The notes: generated from the letters alone by a model not told the origin. A stretch of 64,000 nt of DNA from Streptococcus cristatus ATCC 51100 (GCF_011612585.1 NZ_CP050133.1:992001-1056000), one strand, 5' to 3'. Positions 17,374-27,149 are shown, numbered from the stretch's first letter. Made by a program: numbers and translations.

Positions 17374-18462
17374 TTAAGGACACACATACAGTTCTTGTTT
17401 TTTCAAGATGATTTCTCGAACAGAGGCATATTTTTTGAGAGCTTTTAATTCTTCTGGGTGGCTGATGAAGGTGATGACATAGCCTTCCTTGCCCATGCGA
17501 CCTGTTCGGCCAGAACGGTGGGTGTAGGTTTCCAAATCGCGCGGCACTTCGTAGTTGACCACGCACTCTAGAGAATCAATATCAATGCCACGTGCAACTA
17601 TGTCAGTCGCCAGCAAGAGTGTGATATCGTAATCTTTAAATTTCTCAAGAATGACCTTACGGAATTTTACATTAACATCGCTGGCTAGGGAGACCGCACT
17701 AGCTCCTCGGTACTGAAGCTTTTCTTCGGCGCTGCCCAAATCTGACAAGCTGTTGAAAAAGACTAGACCACGAAATTCTTCTACATTGGATAGCTTGCGC
17801 AAGAGTTCGACCTTGTCACGCTTTTCTACCTGCATATAGAAGTGCTGGATATTGTCCAAAGTCTGGTCGTCAATGCTGATACGTAGAGTATTTTCGGCAA
17901 TCTTATCTTGATCGAACTTTGCCGTAGCACTCATATAAATCAGCTGGTGGTCACGCGGTGCATAATGCAGAATCTTGTCAACAAATGCATATTGGGAATC
18001 ACTGAGAAGCTGGTCAAATTCATCTAGGATAATAGTATCAACATTTATCATCTTGATTTTCTTGAGCTTAATGAGCTCAAAAATCCGACCCGGTGTGCCA
18101 ATCAGTATCTCAGGACCTTTCTTGAGTCGCTCAATTTGCCTTTTCTGGCTATTACCAGAGAGGAGGAGTTGACTGCTCAAGCCCAAGGGCTCCGCCCAAG
18201 ACTTACAAACATCAAAAATCTGTCCCGCCAGCTCTGTATTTGGAGCTAAAATCAAAAGCTGCTGCGCTTTTTTAGGCTTCAATCTCATTAAGCTAGGAAA
18301 GAGATAGGCCAATGTCTTGCCCGTACCGGTCGGACTGATGCCTAGCACCGTTTCTCCCTGAGAAATAGGCTGGAATATTTTTTCTTGGATAGCAGTCAGT
18401 TCAGCAAAACCGAGCTGATTTAGCTGTTCCTGCCAAACTGTTGGAAATGTTTCTTTAATCAT
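17374..18462 (-). CDS. DEAD-box-type RNA helicase (DEFD variant)
   Basis: 362 residues. It has a Q-motif region (LTAIQEKIFQP), Walker A SPTGTGKT, motif Ib, motif II as DEFD, SAT, and C-terminal helicase motifs ARGIDI and HRSGRTGRMG. It would remodel RNA with ATP, for example in ribosome assembly or cold adaptation. It has no long C-terminal extension. The frame stays open upstream to 18489, but the ATG at 18462 has RBS GAGG 6 bases before it and gives the usual start MIKETFPTVW. It overlaps the end of the oxidoreductase gene by 8 bases, so the two are coupled. It is one of few genes here that run against the replication direction. Confidence 0.9.
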   Translation of the reverse strand: MIKETFPTVWQEQLNQLGFAELTAIQEKIFQPISQGETVLGISPTGTGKTLAYLFPSLMRLKPKKAQQLLILAPNTELAGQIFDVCKSWAEPLGLSSQLLLSGNSQKRQIERLKKGPEILIGTPGRIFELIKLKKIKMINVDTIILDEFDQLLSDSQYAFVDKILHYAPRDHQLIYMSATAKFDQDKIAENTLRISIDDQTLDNIQHFYMQVEKRDKVELLRKLSNVEEFRGLVFFNSLSDLGSAEEKLQYRGASAVSLASDVNVKFRKVILEKFKDYDITLLLATDIVARGIDIDSLECVVNYEVPRDLETYTHRSGRTGRMGKEGYVITFISHPEELKALKKYASVREIILKKQELYVCP

Positions 18463-19435
18463 GGTCAACCTCAAATCTAATACCAGCATCTTTTCTCATG
18501 GCAAACAGACACTCATGCACAGCAGTAGCAGCCTGCAGATAGTCGCTATAAAGCTCTTCCTGGCCGCCTTTAAGGACACGAGCAAAAGCCTGAGCCTCTT
18601 CCAGCATTTGGTGGTCTGCTTGGCGGATAGCTAGACTTTCCGTCTCTCCATTGAGCTTTTGGAAAATAGCAGAGCGGATAAACTCGATACCGTCTAAGGT
18701 CAGAGTGCCTTGGTCCGTATAGATTTCAGCTGGAAGCTGGCTATGAATATTTTTTCCAGCTTGGATACGAACCTGAAAATCAGGATAAATCAGACTGCCT
18801 GAACCGTTGAGGTCAACGCTATTTGGCAGTTGTTGAGCTGTATAGCAGACGCTTTGTGGAGCACCAAACAATCGGACAGCTGCATAAAGCGTATAAACTC
18901 CCAAATCCATCAGAGCACCGCCTGAAAATTTAGCAGAAAAAACATTGGGTTCTTGTCCACTCAGCAGGGCTCCCGTCTTTGAGGAGTATTTAGCATAGGT
19001 GAAATTAGCTCCCCAGATTTTCTTGTCTTTGAGGAAGTCACGAATGACTGCAAAAGCTGCTTCGTGGTAGTTTCTGGCTGCCTCAAAGATATAAACCTGA
19101 TGCTCAGCTGCCAGCTTGACCAATTCTCGCCATTCTTCAGGCCTTGATACAGCCGGCTTTTCAACAATGACATGTTTTCGAGCCAAAATGGCTACCTTGG
19201 CATGGTTGAAGTGGAGGCTATTGGGACTGGCGATATAAACTACATCTAGGTCGGCAGATAAGAATTCAATCATATCGGTGTAGAGTTCGACATTTCTATA
19301 ATCTTGCGCAAAACGCTCCGCGGAACTCAAGGTACGCGAGTAAACAGCTGTTAACTGATACTCACCACTCAGTTGGGCTGCCTTGATAAACTCATGGGAA
19401 ATGGATCCCGTACCGATGATACCGAGTTGTAACAT
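18455..19435 (-). CDS. Gfo/Idh/MocA-family NAD(P)-dependent oxidoreductase
   Basis: 326 residues. The N-terminal Rossmann fold starts with GIIGTGSISHEF, and the conserved EKPAV follows at about residues 93-97. The C-terminal alpha/beta domain contains the family's GGALMDLGVYTLYAA. The substrate (a sugar, inositol or dihydrodiol-type compound) cannot be told from sequence. An AAGGAG RBS precedes the ATG, and an extended -10 box (TGATATAAT on the - strand, 19486-19491) lies in the gap shared with the divergent udk. Co-transcribed with the helicase. Confidence 0.88.
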   Translation of the reverse strand: MLQLGIIGTGSISHEFIKAAQLSGEYQLTAVYSRTLSSAERFAQDYRNVELYTDMIEFLSADLDVVYIASPNSLHFNHAKVAILARKHVIVEKPAVSRPEEWRELVKLAAEHQVYIFEAARNYHEAAFAVIRDFLKDKKIWGANFTYAKYSSKTGALLSGQEPNVFSAKFSGGALMDLGVYTLYAAVRLFGAPQSVCYTAQQLPNSVDLNGSGSLIYPDFQVRIQAGKNIHSQLPAEIYTDQGTLTLDGIEFIRSAIFQKLNGETESLAIRQADHQMLEEAQAFARVLKGGQEELYSDYLQAATAVHECLFAMRKDAGIRFEVDHD

Positions 19436-19539
19436 ACTTTCTCCTTTAAAATGATTTTCCTGAATTTTTCTTGATTCACCCTTTCATTATATCATGAATT
19501 AAGGTAAAATAGATAAGATAACAAGTAATGGAGAAAACA

Positions 19540-20175
19540 ATGCAAAACAGACCTATTATTATTGGTGTTACAGGTGGATCTGGTGGGGGAAAAACCAGTG
19601 TATCTCGGGCTATTTTAGATCATTTTCCTAATGAAAAGATTTCCATGATTGAGCATGATTCATACTACAAGGATCAGTCTCATTTGACTTTTGAGGAACG
19701 GGTTAAGACCAACTATGACCATCCTTTTGCTTTTGATACAGACCTCATGATTGAGCAGATCAAGGAGCTTTTGGCTGGCCGTCCAGTGGACATCCCGACC
19801 TATGATTATACGGAGCACACGCGCAGCAATAAAACCTATCGTCAGGAACCGCAGGATGTCTTCATTGTAGAGGGAATTTTGGTCTTGGAAGATCAACGCC
19901 TCCGCGATTTGATGGACATCAAGATTTTCGTCGATACTGATGATGATGTGCGGATTATTCGTCGGATTAAGCGGGACATGGAAGAGCGCGGACGCAGTTT
20001 GGATAGTGTCATTGAGCAGTATCTGGGTGTCGTAAAGCCTATGTACCATCAGTTTATCGAGCCAACCAAGCGCTATGCGGATGTCATCATTCCAGAGGGC
20101 GCTTCTAATAAAGTGGCGATTGATTTGATTACCACCAAGATTGAAAAGATTTTGGAGGAAGCTAGAGAAGGATAG
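19540..20175 (+). CDS. udk: Uridine kinase
   Basis: 211 residues. It phosphorylates uridine and cytidine in pyrimidine salvage. P-loop [12 protein letters not shown] is at the N-terminus; EHDSYYKDQ and [11 protein letters not shown] form the nucleoside site; [24 protein letters not shown] is the lid region. Full length for the family. An ATG at 19528 is in frame, but its bases form the RBS (GGAGA) for ATG 19540, whose product starts [10 protein letters not shown] as in other streptococci. Confidence 0.96.
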   Translation: MQNRPIIIGVTGGSGGGKTSVSRAILDHFPNEKISMIEHDSYYKDQSHLTFEERVKTNYDHPFAFDTDLMIEQIKELLAGRPVDIPTYDYTEHTRSNKTYRQEPQDVFIVEGILVLEDQRLRDLMDIKIFVDTDDDVRIIRRIKRDMEERGRSLDSVIEQYLGVVKPMYHQFIEPTKRYADVIIPEGASNKVAIDLITTKIEKILEEAREG

Positions 20176-20215
20176 AAAGGAAGTCTGGTGTTACACTGGA
20201 CTTTTTGGGTAAATT

Positions 20216-20884
20216 ATGAGAAAGTTCGTCAAAAGGGAATTCCATTCTCGATCAAAGTTTTTTGCCTGTCTGCTGACTTTTTGCGCAGGTTTCGTGGATG
20301 CTTACACTTTCATGGAGCGCGGGGGTACATTGGTTGCGGGCCAGACAGGAAACGTCGTCTTTTTGTCCGTTGAGCTGATTCATCACAAGACTGGAGAGAT
20401 TGAAGTCAAACTGGCTACCATGCTAGCATTTATGCTGGGGATTTTTCTGATAACAATTTTCCGCCCCTTTTTTGAGCAGTCAATATGGCGAGTAAGTAGC
20501 ATTTCACCAATGGTGCTCATCTGTACTCTGGTAGGTTTTATGCCAAGTACTGTGCCAAATATGCTGATCGTTCCTCCGATTGCTTTCTGTATGGGAGTCG
20601 TTGCGACAGCTTTTGGCGAAGTAGATGGTATAGTCTACAACAATTCTTTTATGACAGGAAATATCAAGAAAACGATGGTGGCTTTTGGAAATTTTGTGCG
20701 AACGCAGGAAAAACCATACTTGAAAGAGGGCATTTTCTTTGTTGCTTTGTTAGGAAGCTTTGTCATCGGAGCCATTATTTCGACCTATCTGCTCCAATTT
20801 TACGCTTTACGAACGATTTGGATCGTTGCAGGAATTCTATTTGCCTTCATGATGTTCCGCTTGGTTCAGTATGTACGAAGATAA
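20216..20884 (+). CDS. DUF1275 (YoaK-family) membrane protein
   Basis: 222 residues with about six hydrophobic helices. The conserved opening CLLTFCAGFVDAYTFMERGGTLVAGQTGNVVFL is typical of the YoaK/DUF1275 family, and NNSFMTGNIKK is the matching motif in the second half, which suggests an internal duplication. Function is unknown; it is probably a small-molecule transporter of the cytoplasmic membrane. There is no good RBS before ATG 20216, only 40 bases after udk, so expression may depend on read-through from udk. Confidence 0.85.
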   Translation: MRKFVKREFHSRSKFFACLLTFCAGFVDAYTFMERGGTLVAGQTGNVVFLSVELIHHKTGEIEVKLATMLAFMLGIFLITIFRPFFEQSIWRVSSISPMVLICTLVGFMPSTVPNMLIVPPIAFCMGVVATAFGEVDGIVYNNSFMTGNIKKTMVAFGNFVRTQEKPYLKEGIFFVALLGSFVIGAIISTYLLQFYALRTIWIVAGILFAFMMFRLVQYVRR

Positions 20885-20968
20885 AGACGAAGCTGCTAAA
20901 GAATGAAGAAGCCTGATTGGTAAATTCTTAAAAGAAGAGAAATGAGAAAAATAATTATATTACTAAAG

Positions 20969-20995
20969 GAAGTAGGAGCTGGCCTGCTTCTTTTT
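20969..20995 (+). terminator. Terminator after the DUF1275 gene
   Basis: Hairpin GAAGTAGG/CCTGCTTC followed by TTTTTC. Confidence 0.7.
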
Positions 20996-21045
20996 CTTTT
21001 TCGCATTTATAGTAATAAGGCCACAAAATAATCCAGCATATTTAA

Positions 21046-21060
21046 AATTTTCAGAAAATA
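21046..21060 (+). promoter_or_regulatory. CodY box upstream of the leu promoter
   Basis: AATTTTCAGAAAATA matches the CodY consensus AATTTTCWGAAAATT at 14 of 15 positions and lies 12 bases before the -35 box. CodY represses branched-chain amino acid genes when isoleucine, leucine and valine are plentiful. Confidence 0.75.
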
Positions 21061-21072
21061 TCGAATTATCTG

Positions 21073-21101
21073 TTGACAGCTGAATGATACTGTGCTAAAA
21101 T
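21073..21101 (+). promoter_or_regulatory. Promoter of the leu operon
   Basis: TTGACA (21073-21078), 17 bp, TAAAAT (21096-21101), with extended -10 TG at 21093-21094. The start is expected near 21108, giving a leader of almost 290 nt before leuA. Confidence 0.85.
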
Positions 21102-21137
21102 ACTAATCAATAACATTTCAAAAGGAGTCAGTCAAAC

Positions 21138-21191
21138 ATGAAGTCAACTCAATTTTCAAACTTTGCTTTGTTGTTGCGTTACTCGGGCTAG
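21138..21191 (+). CDS. leu operon leader peptide
   Basis: A 17-residue ORF, MKSTQFSNFALLLRYSG, with RBS AAAGGAG (21121-21127). It contains three consecutive TTG leucine codons (21168-21176) just before its stop, and the stop sits at the base of the first leader hairpin. When charged leucyl-tRNA is scarce, a ribosome would stall on these codons and favour the antiterminator described next. This is the classic attenuation design; the peptide itself needs no function. Confidence 0.75.
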   Translation: MKSTQFSNFALLLRYSG

Positions 21192-21272
21192 TGCGAAAGC
21201 ATTAGTCCTGTTTGGCTTACCAAGCGGGAGTAAATCAACATCTCGCTTGGCTTCCAGCGAGATGTTTTTATT
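21188..21272 (+). promoter_or_regulatory. Leucine attenuator: pause hairpin, antiterminator and terminator
   Basis: Hairpin 1 is CTAGTGC-GAAA-GCATTAG (21188-21205). The terminator is ACATCTCGCT (21238-21247) paired with AGCGAGATGT (21256-21265), then TTTTTATTTT. CCAAGCG (21220-21226) can pair with CGCTTGG (21244-21250), which includes the 5' arm of the terminator, so the two structures exclude each other. Confidence 0.7.
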
Positions 21273-21394
21273 TTATTCTTCACGAAAATCTTTGCTAGGA
21301 TATACTGAGAAAAGCGAACTAAAAGTTCATTTCATTGTTGTATCTCTCATTGATTTTTATAGCTGTTTTAAACGATAAAGAAAGAGGAAAGTCT

Positions 21395-22960
21395 ATGCAA
21401 AAAGTTGAGTTTCTTGATACCAGCCTTCGGGATGGTGAGCAGACACCGGGAGTGAATTTTTCTATTAAGGAAAAGGTTACCATTGCTAAACAACTAGAAA
21501 AATGGGGAATTTCTGCTATTGAAGCTGGTTTCCCAGCTGCTAGTCCAGATTCATTTGCGGCAGTGCAAGAGATTGCTAAAGTCATTACTAAAGCTTCTGT
21601 CACTGGCTTGGCGCGTTCGGTTAAGTCTGACATCGATGCTTGCTACGAGGCACTCAAGGATGCCAAACATCCGCAGATTCACGTCTTTATTGCAACCAGT
21701 CCCATCCACAGAGAGTTCAAGCTGAAAAAGTCCAAGGAAGAGATTTTAGCAGCCATTAAGGAGCACGTTTCCTATGCTCGCTCCAAGTTTGAGATTGTCG
21801 AGTTTTCACCTGAGGACGCAACACGGACCGAGCTGGATTTTCTGCTTCAAGTTGTCCAGACTGCAGTTGATGCGGGGGCTAGCTACATCAACATCCCTGA
21901 CACAGTGGGCTTTACCACGCCGGAAGAGTTTGGCAATATCTTCAAGTATTTGATAGACAATGTACAAACGGAACGTGAGATTATCTACAGTCCTCACTGT
22001 CACGATGATTTGGGAATGGCAGTAGCCAATAGCCTGTCTGCGGTCAAATACGGAGCTAGGCGAGTGGAAGGCACTATCAATGGTATTGGCGAGCGTGCTG
22101 GTAATGCTGCGCTGGAAGAAGTAGCGGTTGCCTTGGAAATTCGCAAGGATTATTACCAAGTTGAGACAGACATTGTCCTTAATGAAACCATCAACACTTC
22201 TGAGCTGGTATCCCGCTTCTCAGGTATTCCAGTGCCTAAGAACAAGGCGGTCGTTGGCGGCAATGCCTTCTCTCATGAGTCCGGTATCCATCAGGATGGC
22301 GTTCTTAAGAATCCACTGACCTATGAAATCATCACACCAGAGCTAGTTGGAGTCAAGAGCAATTCACTGCCGCTTGGCAAGCTGTCTGGTCGCCACGCCT
22401 TTGTTGAAAAACTCAAAGAACTGTCTCTGGACTTTGAAGAATCTGAAATTAATGAGCTCTTTGTTAAGTTTAAGGTATTGGCTGATAAGAAAAATGAAGT
22501 CACGGACGCTGACATTCGGGCTCTGATTGCTGGAACGACAGTTGAAAATCCAGAAGGCTTCCACTTTAATGATCTGCAGCTGACGACCAATGACGATCAT
22601 ACCATCACAGCAGATGTGCAGTTGGTTAATGGCGACGGCGAGACAGTCAACTGTGTGGCAGAAGGCAAGGGAAGTGTCGAAGCTATCTTTAATGCTATTG
22701 ACCAATTCTTTAACCAATCTGTCCAGCTCTTAGCCTATAACATTGAGGCCGTGACGGACGGAATTGACTCTCAGGCTCGTGTTTTGGTAGCCGTTGAAAA
22801 TACGGATACAGATACAATTTTCAACTCCTCTGGTATTGACTTTGATGTTCTTAAAGCCAGCGCCATTGCCTATATCCATGCTAACACCTTTGTGCAAAAG
22901 GAAAATGCAGGTGAAATCGGCCATCAGGTATCTTACCGCGATCTGCCTGCAAATAATTAG
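21395..22960 (+). CDS. leuA: 2-isopropylmalate synthase
   Basis: 521 residues. It catalyses the first committed step of leucine synthesis, condensing acetyl-CoA with 2-ketoisovalerate. The TIM-barrel domain has FLDTSLRDGEQTPGVNFS at the N-terminus and the metal motif HCHDDLGMAVANSL; a linker and the C-terminal LeuA regulatory domain that binds leucine follow (about 390-515). The open frame extends back to 21335, but ATG 21395 has RBS AGAGGA and begins the family match. First structural gene behind the CodY box and attenuator. Confidence 0.97.
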   Translation: MQKVEFLDTSLRDGEQTPGVNFSIKEKVTIAKQLEKWGISAIEAGFPAASPDSFAAVQEIAKVITKASVTGLARSVKSDIDACYEALKDAKHPQIHVFIATSPIHREFKLKKSKEEILAAIKEHVSYARSKFEIVEFSPEDATRTELDFLLQVVQTAVDAGASYINIPDTVGFTTPEEFGNIFKYLIDNVQTEREIIYSPHCHDDLGMAVANSLSAVKYGARRVEGTINGIGERAGNAALEEVAVALEIRKDYYQVETDIVLNETINTSELVSRFSGIPVPKNKAVVGGNAFSHESGIHQDGVLKNPLTYEIITPELVGVKSNSLPLGKLSGRHAFVEKLKELSLDFEESEINELFVKFKVLADKKNEVTDADIRALIAGTTVENPEGFHFNDLQLTTNDDHTITADVQLVNGDGETVNCVAEGKGSVEAIFNAIDQFFNQSVQLLAYNIEAVTDGIDSQARVLVAVENTDTDTIFNSSGIDFDVLKASAIAYIHANTFVQKENAGEIGHQVSYRDLPANN

Positions 22961-22972
22961 AAGGAAGCGACT

Positions 22973-24010
22973 ATGACAAAAGAAATTGTAGCTCTGGCGG
23001 GTGACGGGATCGGCCCAGAAATCATGGAGGCTGGTCTCCAAGTGCTGGCTGCTGTTGCGGACAAGTTCGGCTTTACTTATCATATCACGGAGAAGGCTTT
23101 TGGGGGGGCTGGTATTGATGCGGAAGATCATCCTCTGCCTCAGTCAACTCTAGAAGCGGCCAAGGAGGCGGATGCTATTCTCCTAGCAGCTATCGGCAGT
23201 CCTCAGTATGATAATGCACTGGTTCGTCCTGAGCAAGGCTTGCTCGCTCTGCGCAAGGAACTTAAGCTCTATGCTAATATCCGTCCAGTTAAGATTTTCG
23301 ATGCTCTGAAGCATTTGTCGCCTTTGAAGGCAGAGCGAATTGCTGGTGTGGACTTCGTTGTCGTACGCGAGCTGACTGGTGGGATTTACTTTGGTGAGCA
23401 TATTTTAGAGGATAGATCTGCGCGAGATATCAACGACTACAGCTATGAAGAGGTGGAACGAATTGTCCGTAAAGCCTTTGACATCGCGCGTGGTCGCAGA
23501 AAGCGCGTGACCAGTATTGACAAGCAAAATGTGCTAGCGACATCCAAACTCTGGCGTAGAGTAGCAGATGAGGTGGCCAAGGATTATCCAGATGTGACCT
23601 TGGAGCACCAACTGGTGGACAGCGCTGCTATGCTCATGATTACCAATCCTGCTAAGTTTGATGTTGTAGTAACAGAAAATCTCTTCGGAGATATTCTCTC
23701 AGACGAGTCCAGTGTCTTGTCAGGGACGCTGGGAGTTATGCCATCAGCCAGTCATTCAGCTGCAGGCCCCAGTCTTTACGAGCCTATCCATGGTTCGGCT
23801 CCAGATATTGCGGGGCAGGGCATTGCCAACCCTATCAGTATGATCCTTTCTGTAGCCATGATGCTGCGGGATAGTTTTTCAGAGCTAGAAGCGGCAGAAG
23901 CGATTGAAGCAGCAGTTGAGAAGACTTTGGCTCAAGGGATTCTAACCCGAGATCTGGGTGGTCAGGCAGGGACAGCTCAAATGACGGAGGCCATTATCAA
24001 TAACTTATGA
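22973..24010 (+). CDS. leuB: 3-isopropylmalate dehydrogenase
   Basis: 345 residues, the NAD-dependent oxidative decarboxylation step of leucine synthesis. The isocitrate/isopropylmalate dehydrogenase fold is clear: ALAGDGIGPEI at the N-terminus, VVRELTGGIYFG, and the Mg-binding region NLFGDILSDESSVL. RBS AAGGAAG lies 12 bases after leuA. Its stop overlaps the start of the small DUF1294 gene by 4 bases. Confidence 0.97.
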   Translation: MTKEIVALAGDGIGPEIMEAGLQVLAAVADKFGFTYHITEKAFGGAGIDAEDHPLPQSTLEAAKEADAILLAAIGSPQYDNALVRPEQGLLALRKELKLYANIRPVKIFDALKHLSPLKAERIAGVDFVVVRELTGGIYFGEHILEDRSARDINDYSYEEVERIVRKAFDIARGRRKRVTSIDKQNVLATSKLWRRVADEVAKDYPDVTLEHQLVDSAAMLMITNPAKFDVVVTENLFGDILSDESSVLSGTLGVMPSASHSAAGPSLYEPIHGSAPDIAGQGIANPISMILSVAMMLRDSFSELEAAEAIEAAVEKTLAQGILTRDLGGQAGTAQMTEAIINNL

Positions 24011-24273
24011 AATGGATATTAACGGATATTTGCCTGCTATGGAACCTTGTCGTTTTCCTCCTTTATGGCTGGGATAAGCGTAAGGCTAAGAAAAATCACT
24101 ACCGCATTCCAGAGAAGACTTTGCTCTTGTCAGCTTTGGTAGCCGGAGGTTTGGGCGCTTTATTAGGTGGTCACCTCTTTCACCACAAGACCAGAAAATG
24201 GTATTTCTGGTTGGCTTGGATTTGCGGAGTAATAGTGGAAATTGGAATTTTGTATTACATATGGAGAAGCTAG
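24007..24273 (+). CDS. DUF1294 small membrane protein within the leu operon
   Basis: 88 residues. [29 protein letters not shown] and [18 protein letters not shown] are the DUF1294 signatures. There are hydrophobic segments at about 6-20, 38-52 and 64-84, so it should sit in the cytoplasmic membrane. Function is unknown. It starts inside the leuB stop (ATGA) and ends 1 base before leuC, so it is translated as part of the operon. Confidence 0.88.
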   Translation: MKWILTDICLLWNLVVFLLYGWDKRKAKKNHYRIPEKTLLLSALVAGGLGALLGGHLFHHKTRKWYFWLAWICGVIVEIGILYYIWRS

Positions 24274-24274
24274 T

Positions 24275-25657
24275 ATGGCTGGAAAATCAATTTTTGATAA
24301 GATTTGGGAAAGGCACGTAATAACAGGCCAAGAAGGTCAACCCCAGCTTATGTATGTGGATCAGCATTATATTCATGAAGTAACCAGCCCTCAGGCTTTT
24401 CAAGGCCTTCGAGATGCAGGGCGCAAAGTTAGACGGCCGGACTTGACCTTTGGAACCTTTGACCATAATGTTCCTACGGTCAATATCTATGATATTCGGG
24501 ATGTGATTTCCAAGGCTCAGATTGATAAGCTTTCTGAGAATGTCAAGGATTTTGGCATCGAGCATGCGGCTCACGGATCAGAACTGCAGGGGATTGTTCA
24601 TATGGTTGGGCCAGAAACGGGCAAGACTCAGCCGGGCAAATTTATCGTCTGTGGCGATAGTCACACGGCTACTCACGGAGCTTTTGGAGCTATTGCTTTT
24701 GGAATTGGTACTTCAGAGGTGGAGCACGTCTTTGCCACGCAGACCATTTGGCAAGTCAAACCCAAGAAAATGCTGGTCAAATTTACCGGAGTGCCACCTA
24801 AAGGTGTTTATTCCAAGGACTTCATCCTCGCTTTGATTGCCAAATACGGTGTAGCTGCAGGTGTTGGCTATGTGGTTGAGTATGCCGGTGATGCCATTGA
24901 TCATTTGACCATGGAAGAGCGCATGACCATCTGCAATATGTCCATTGAGTTTGGCTCCAAGATGGGCATTATGAATCCTGATCAGAAGACCTATGATTAC
25001 GTTCAAGGTCGGCCGGGAGCACCTAAGGACTTTGAGGCGGCAGTGGCTGATTGGAAGACTCTGGTCAGTGATCCTGATGCTGTCTATGATAAGGTCATTG
25101 AGATGGATGTTTCCCAGTTGGCACCTATGGTGACTTGGGGAACCAATCCTTCTATGGGAGTAGAGTTTGGCGCGGCTTTCCCAGCAATTCGCGATATGAA
25201 CGACGAGCGGGCCTATAATTACATGGACCTCTCTCCGGGTAAGAAAGCAGAAGATATTGACCTAGGTTATATCTTTATCGGATCCTGTACCAATGCCAGA
25301 CTCAGCGATTTGCAGCTGGCAGCTAAGTTCGTCGCTGGTAAGCACATTGCTCCCAATCTAACAGCTATCGTCGTACCAGGCTCTCGTCCGGTCAAGCGGG
25401 CTGCTGAAAAGATGGGACTGGATAAAATTTTCATGGATGCAGGCTTTGAGTGGCGCGATCCGGGTTGTTCCATGTGCCTGGGAATGAATCCAGACAAGGT
25501 GCCAGACGGAGTCCACTGTGCCTCAACCAGCAATCGGAACTTTGAGGATCGTCAGGGATTTGGCGCTAAAACCCATCTTTGCAGTCCTGCTATGGCCGCA
25601 GCGGCAGCTATTGCCGGGCACTTCGTAGACGTCCGCCAGCTACCGGAGGTCCAGTAA
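24275..25657 (+). CDS. leuC: 3-isopropylmalate dehydratase large subunit
   Basis: 460 residues, an aconitase-family [4Fe-4S] subunit that isomerises 2- to 3-isopropylmalate together with LeuD. Cluster ligands are visible in [15 protein letters not shown] and [11 protein letters not shown] (three cysteines). The open frame begins at 24242 in the DUF1294 gene; I chose ATG 24275 ([15 protein letters not shown]) because it has a GGAGA RBS and starts the family match. Confidence 0.97.
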   Translation: MAGKSIFDKIWERHVITGQEGQPQLMYVDQHYIHEVTSPQAFQGLRDAGRKVRRPDLTFGTFDHNVPTVNIYDIRDVISKAQIDKLSENVKDFGIEHAAHGSELQGIVHMVGPETGKTQPGKFIVCGDSHTATHGAFGAIAFGIGTSEVEHVFATQTIWQVKPKKMLVKFTGVPPKGVYSKDFILALIAKYGVAAGVGYVVEYAGDAIDHLTMEERMTICNMSIEFGSKMGIMNPDQKTYDYVQGRPGAPKDFEAAVADWKTLVSDPDAVYDKVIEMDVSQLAPMVTWGTNPSMGVEFGAAFPAIRDMNDERAYNYMDLSPGKKAEDIDLGYIFIGSCTNARLSDLQLAAKFVAGKHIAPNLTAIVVPGSRPVKRAAEKMGLDKIFMDAGFEWRDPGCSMCLGMNPDKVPDGVHCASTSNRNFEDRQGFGAKTHLCSPAMAAAAAIAGHFVDVRQLPEVQ

Positions 25658-25666
25658 GGAAGTTTT

Positions 25667-26257
25667 ATGGAAAAATTTACAATCTACACGGGGACAACAG
25701 TCCCCCTCATGAACGATAATATCGATACGGACCAAATTTTGCCCAAGCAGTTTCTCAAGTTGATTGATAAAAAAGGCTTTGGTAAGTACCTCATGTACGC
25801 TTGGCGTTATCTGGACAATCGATATACTGAAGATCCTGATTTCGTCTTTAATAGACCAGAGTACCGCAAGGCGACTATTCTGATTACAGGGGATAATTTC
25901 GGAGCGGGTTCCTCTCGGGAGCACGCTGCCTGGGCCTTGGCTGACTATGGCTTTAAAGTAGTTATTGCCGGATCTTTCGGGGATATTCACTACAATAACG
26001 AGCTGAATAACGGAATGTTGCCTATCGTTCAGCCACTGGAAGTCCGGCAAGTTTTGGCTAACCTGAAGCCGACGGATGAAGTGACGGTGGATTTGGAGCA
26101 GCAGAAGATTTTTTCACCGGTGGGAGAATTCTCCTTTGACATCGATGGAGAATGGAAGCACAAGCTCCTCAACGGTCTGGATGACATCGGTATTACCCTG
26201 CAGTATGAGGATTTGATTGCAGAATATGAAAAAAATCGTCCCTCTTATTGGCAGTAA
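25667..26257 (+). CDS. leuD: 3-isopropylmalate dehydratase small subunit
   Basis: 196 residues, the swivelling domain of isopropylmalate isomerase and partner of Leu[15 protein letters not shown] and [16 protein letters not shown] (the substrate-binding serine/arginine loop) are characteristic. RBS AAGGAAG; 9 bases after leuC. It is the last gene of the leu operon, and I see no strong terminator before the next promoter. Confidence 0.97.
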   Translation: MEKFTIYTGTTVPLMNDNIDTDQILPKQFLKLIDKKGFGKYLMYAWRYLDNRYTEDPDFVFNRPEYRKATILITGDNFGAGSSREHAAWALADYGFKVVIAGSFGDIHYNNELNNGMLPIVQPLEVRQVLANLKPTDEVTVDLEQQKIFSPVGEFSFDIDGEWKHKLLNGLDDIGITLQYEDLIAEYEKNRPSYWQ

Positions 26258-26295
26258 AATTGTTTTCGATATATTAAGAAAATTCTGAAAACATC

Positions 26296-26324
26296 TTGTC
26301 TCCGATAAAAATATATGGTAAAAT
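26296..26324 (+). promoter_or_regulatory. Promoter of the YrdC-family gene
   Basis: TTGTCT (26296-26301), 17 bp, TAAAAT (26319-26324), with extended -10 TG at 26316-26317. Confidence 0.7.
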
Positions 26325-26356
26325 AAATCTTAATTTAATAGAAAAGGAAGAAACTT

Positions 26357-27136
26357 ATGACAAAACACATTCAATGGAACGGAACTCTTTCACAAGAAGG
26401 TTATGACATCCTGAAAGGCGATGGCGGCTGTATCGTTTGCCCAACCAAGGTGGGTTACATCATTATGACCAGCGATAAGGCAGGTTTGGAACGCAAGTTC
26501 GAAGCTAAAGCTCGTAACCGTAACAAACCAGGTGTTGTCCTCTGTGGCAGTATGGATGAGCTTCGTGCTTTGGCTCAGCTAAATCCGGAAATTGAAGCTT
26601 TTTATCAAAAGCATTGGGATGAAGACATTCTCTTGGGTTGTATCCTTCCATGGAAGCCAGAAGCTTTTGAAAAGCTCAAAGCCTATGGCGACGGTCGGGA
26701 AGAGCTGATGACAGATGTTCGTGGCACTAGCTGTTTTGTTATTAAGTTTGGTAAGGCGGGCGAGCAGCTGGCAGCTAAGCTTTGGGAAGAAGGCAAGATG
26801 GTTTATGCATCCTCAGCTAACCCATCCGGTAAAGGAAACCGCGGCAAGGTCGAAGGAATTGGCGAGCGCATCGAAAACGCTGTTGACTTAGTCATTGAAG
26901 CAGATGACTATGTAGCCTCTATCCAGCCAGACAAGACCATTGAAACTCGCTATGAGCAAGGTGTTATGGTCTCTATGGTGGACAAGGATGGAAAACTGAT
27001 TCCAGAACAAGGTGGGCAACGTTCCATCTCACCAGCACCAGTGGTCATCCGCAAAGGCTTGGACATCGACAAAATCATGATGCACCTGTCCGATACTTTC
27101 AACTCATGGGATTACCGTCAAGGTGAATATTACTAA
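26357..27136 (+). CDS. Sua5/YciO/YrdC-family protein
   Basis: 259 residues of the RNA- and nucleotide-binding YrdC fold: GGCIVCPTKVGYIIMT is the N-terminal strand-loop and ASSANPSGKGNRGKVEGI matches the SxANxSG motif of the family. Related enzymes make threonylcarbamoyl-AMP for tRNA t6A37. This protein differs enough (for example CPTKVGY instead of PTDTVYG) that the YciO-like branch or another adenylation is possible. RBS AAAGGAAG. Monocistronic, with its own promoter and terminator. Confidence 0.8.
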   Translation: MTKHIQWNGTLSQEGYDILKGDGGCIVCPTKVGYIIMTSDKAGLERKFEAKARNRNKPGVVLCGSMDELRALAQLNPEIEAFYQKHWDEDILLGCILPWKPEAFEKLKAYGDGREELMTDVRGTSCFVIKFGKAGEQLAAKLWEEGKMVYASSANPSGKGNRGKVEGIGERIENAVDLVIEADDYVASIQPDKTIETRYEQGVMVSMVDKDGKLIPEQGGQRSISPAPVVIRKGLDIDKIMMHLSDTFNSWDYRQGEYY

Positions 27137-27149
27137 GATAAACAAATAA

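Noticed and set aside
21102..21394. Leucine T-box riboswitch before leuA
   Set aside because: The leader is too short and lacks the conserved T-box sequence (AGGGTGGNACCGCG); leader ORF and simple attenuator explain it better.
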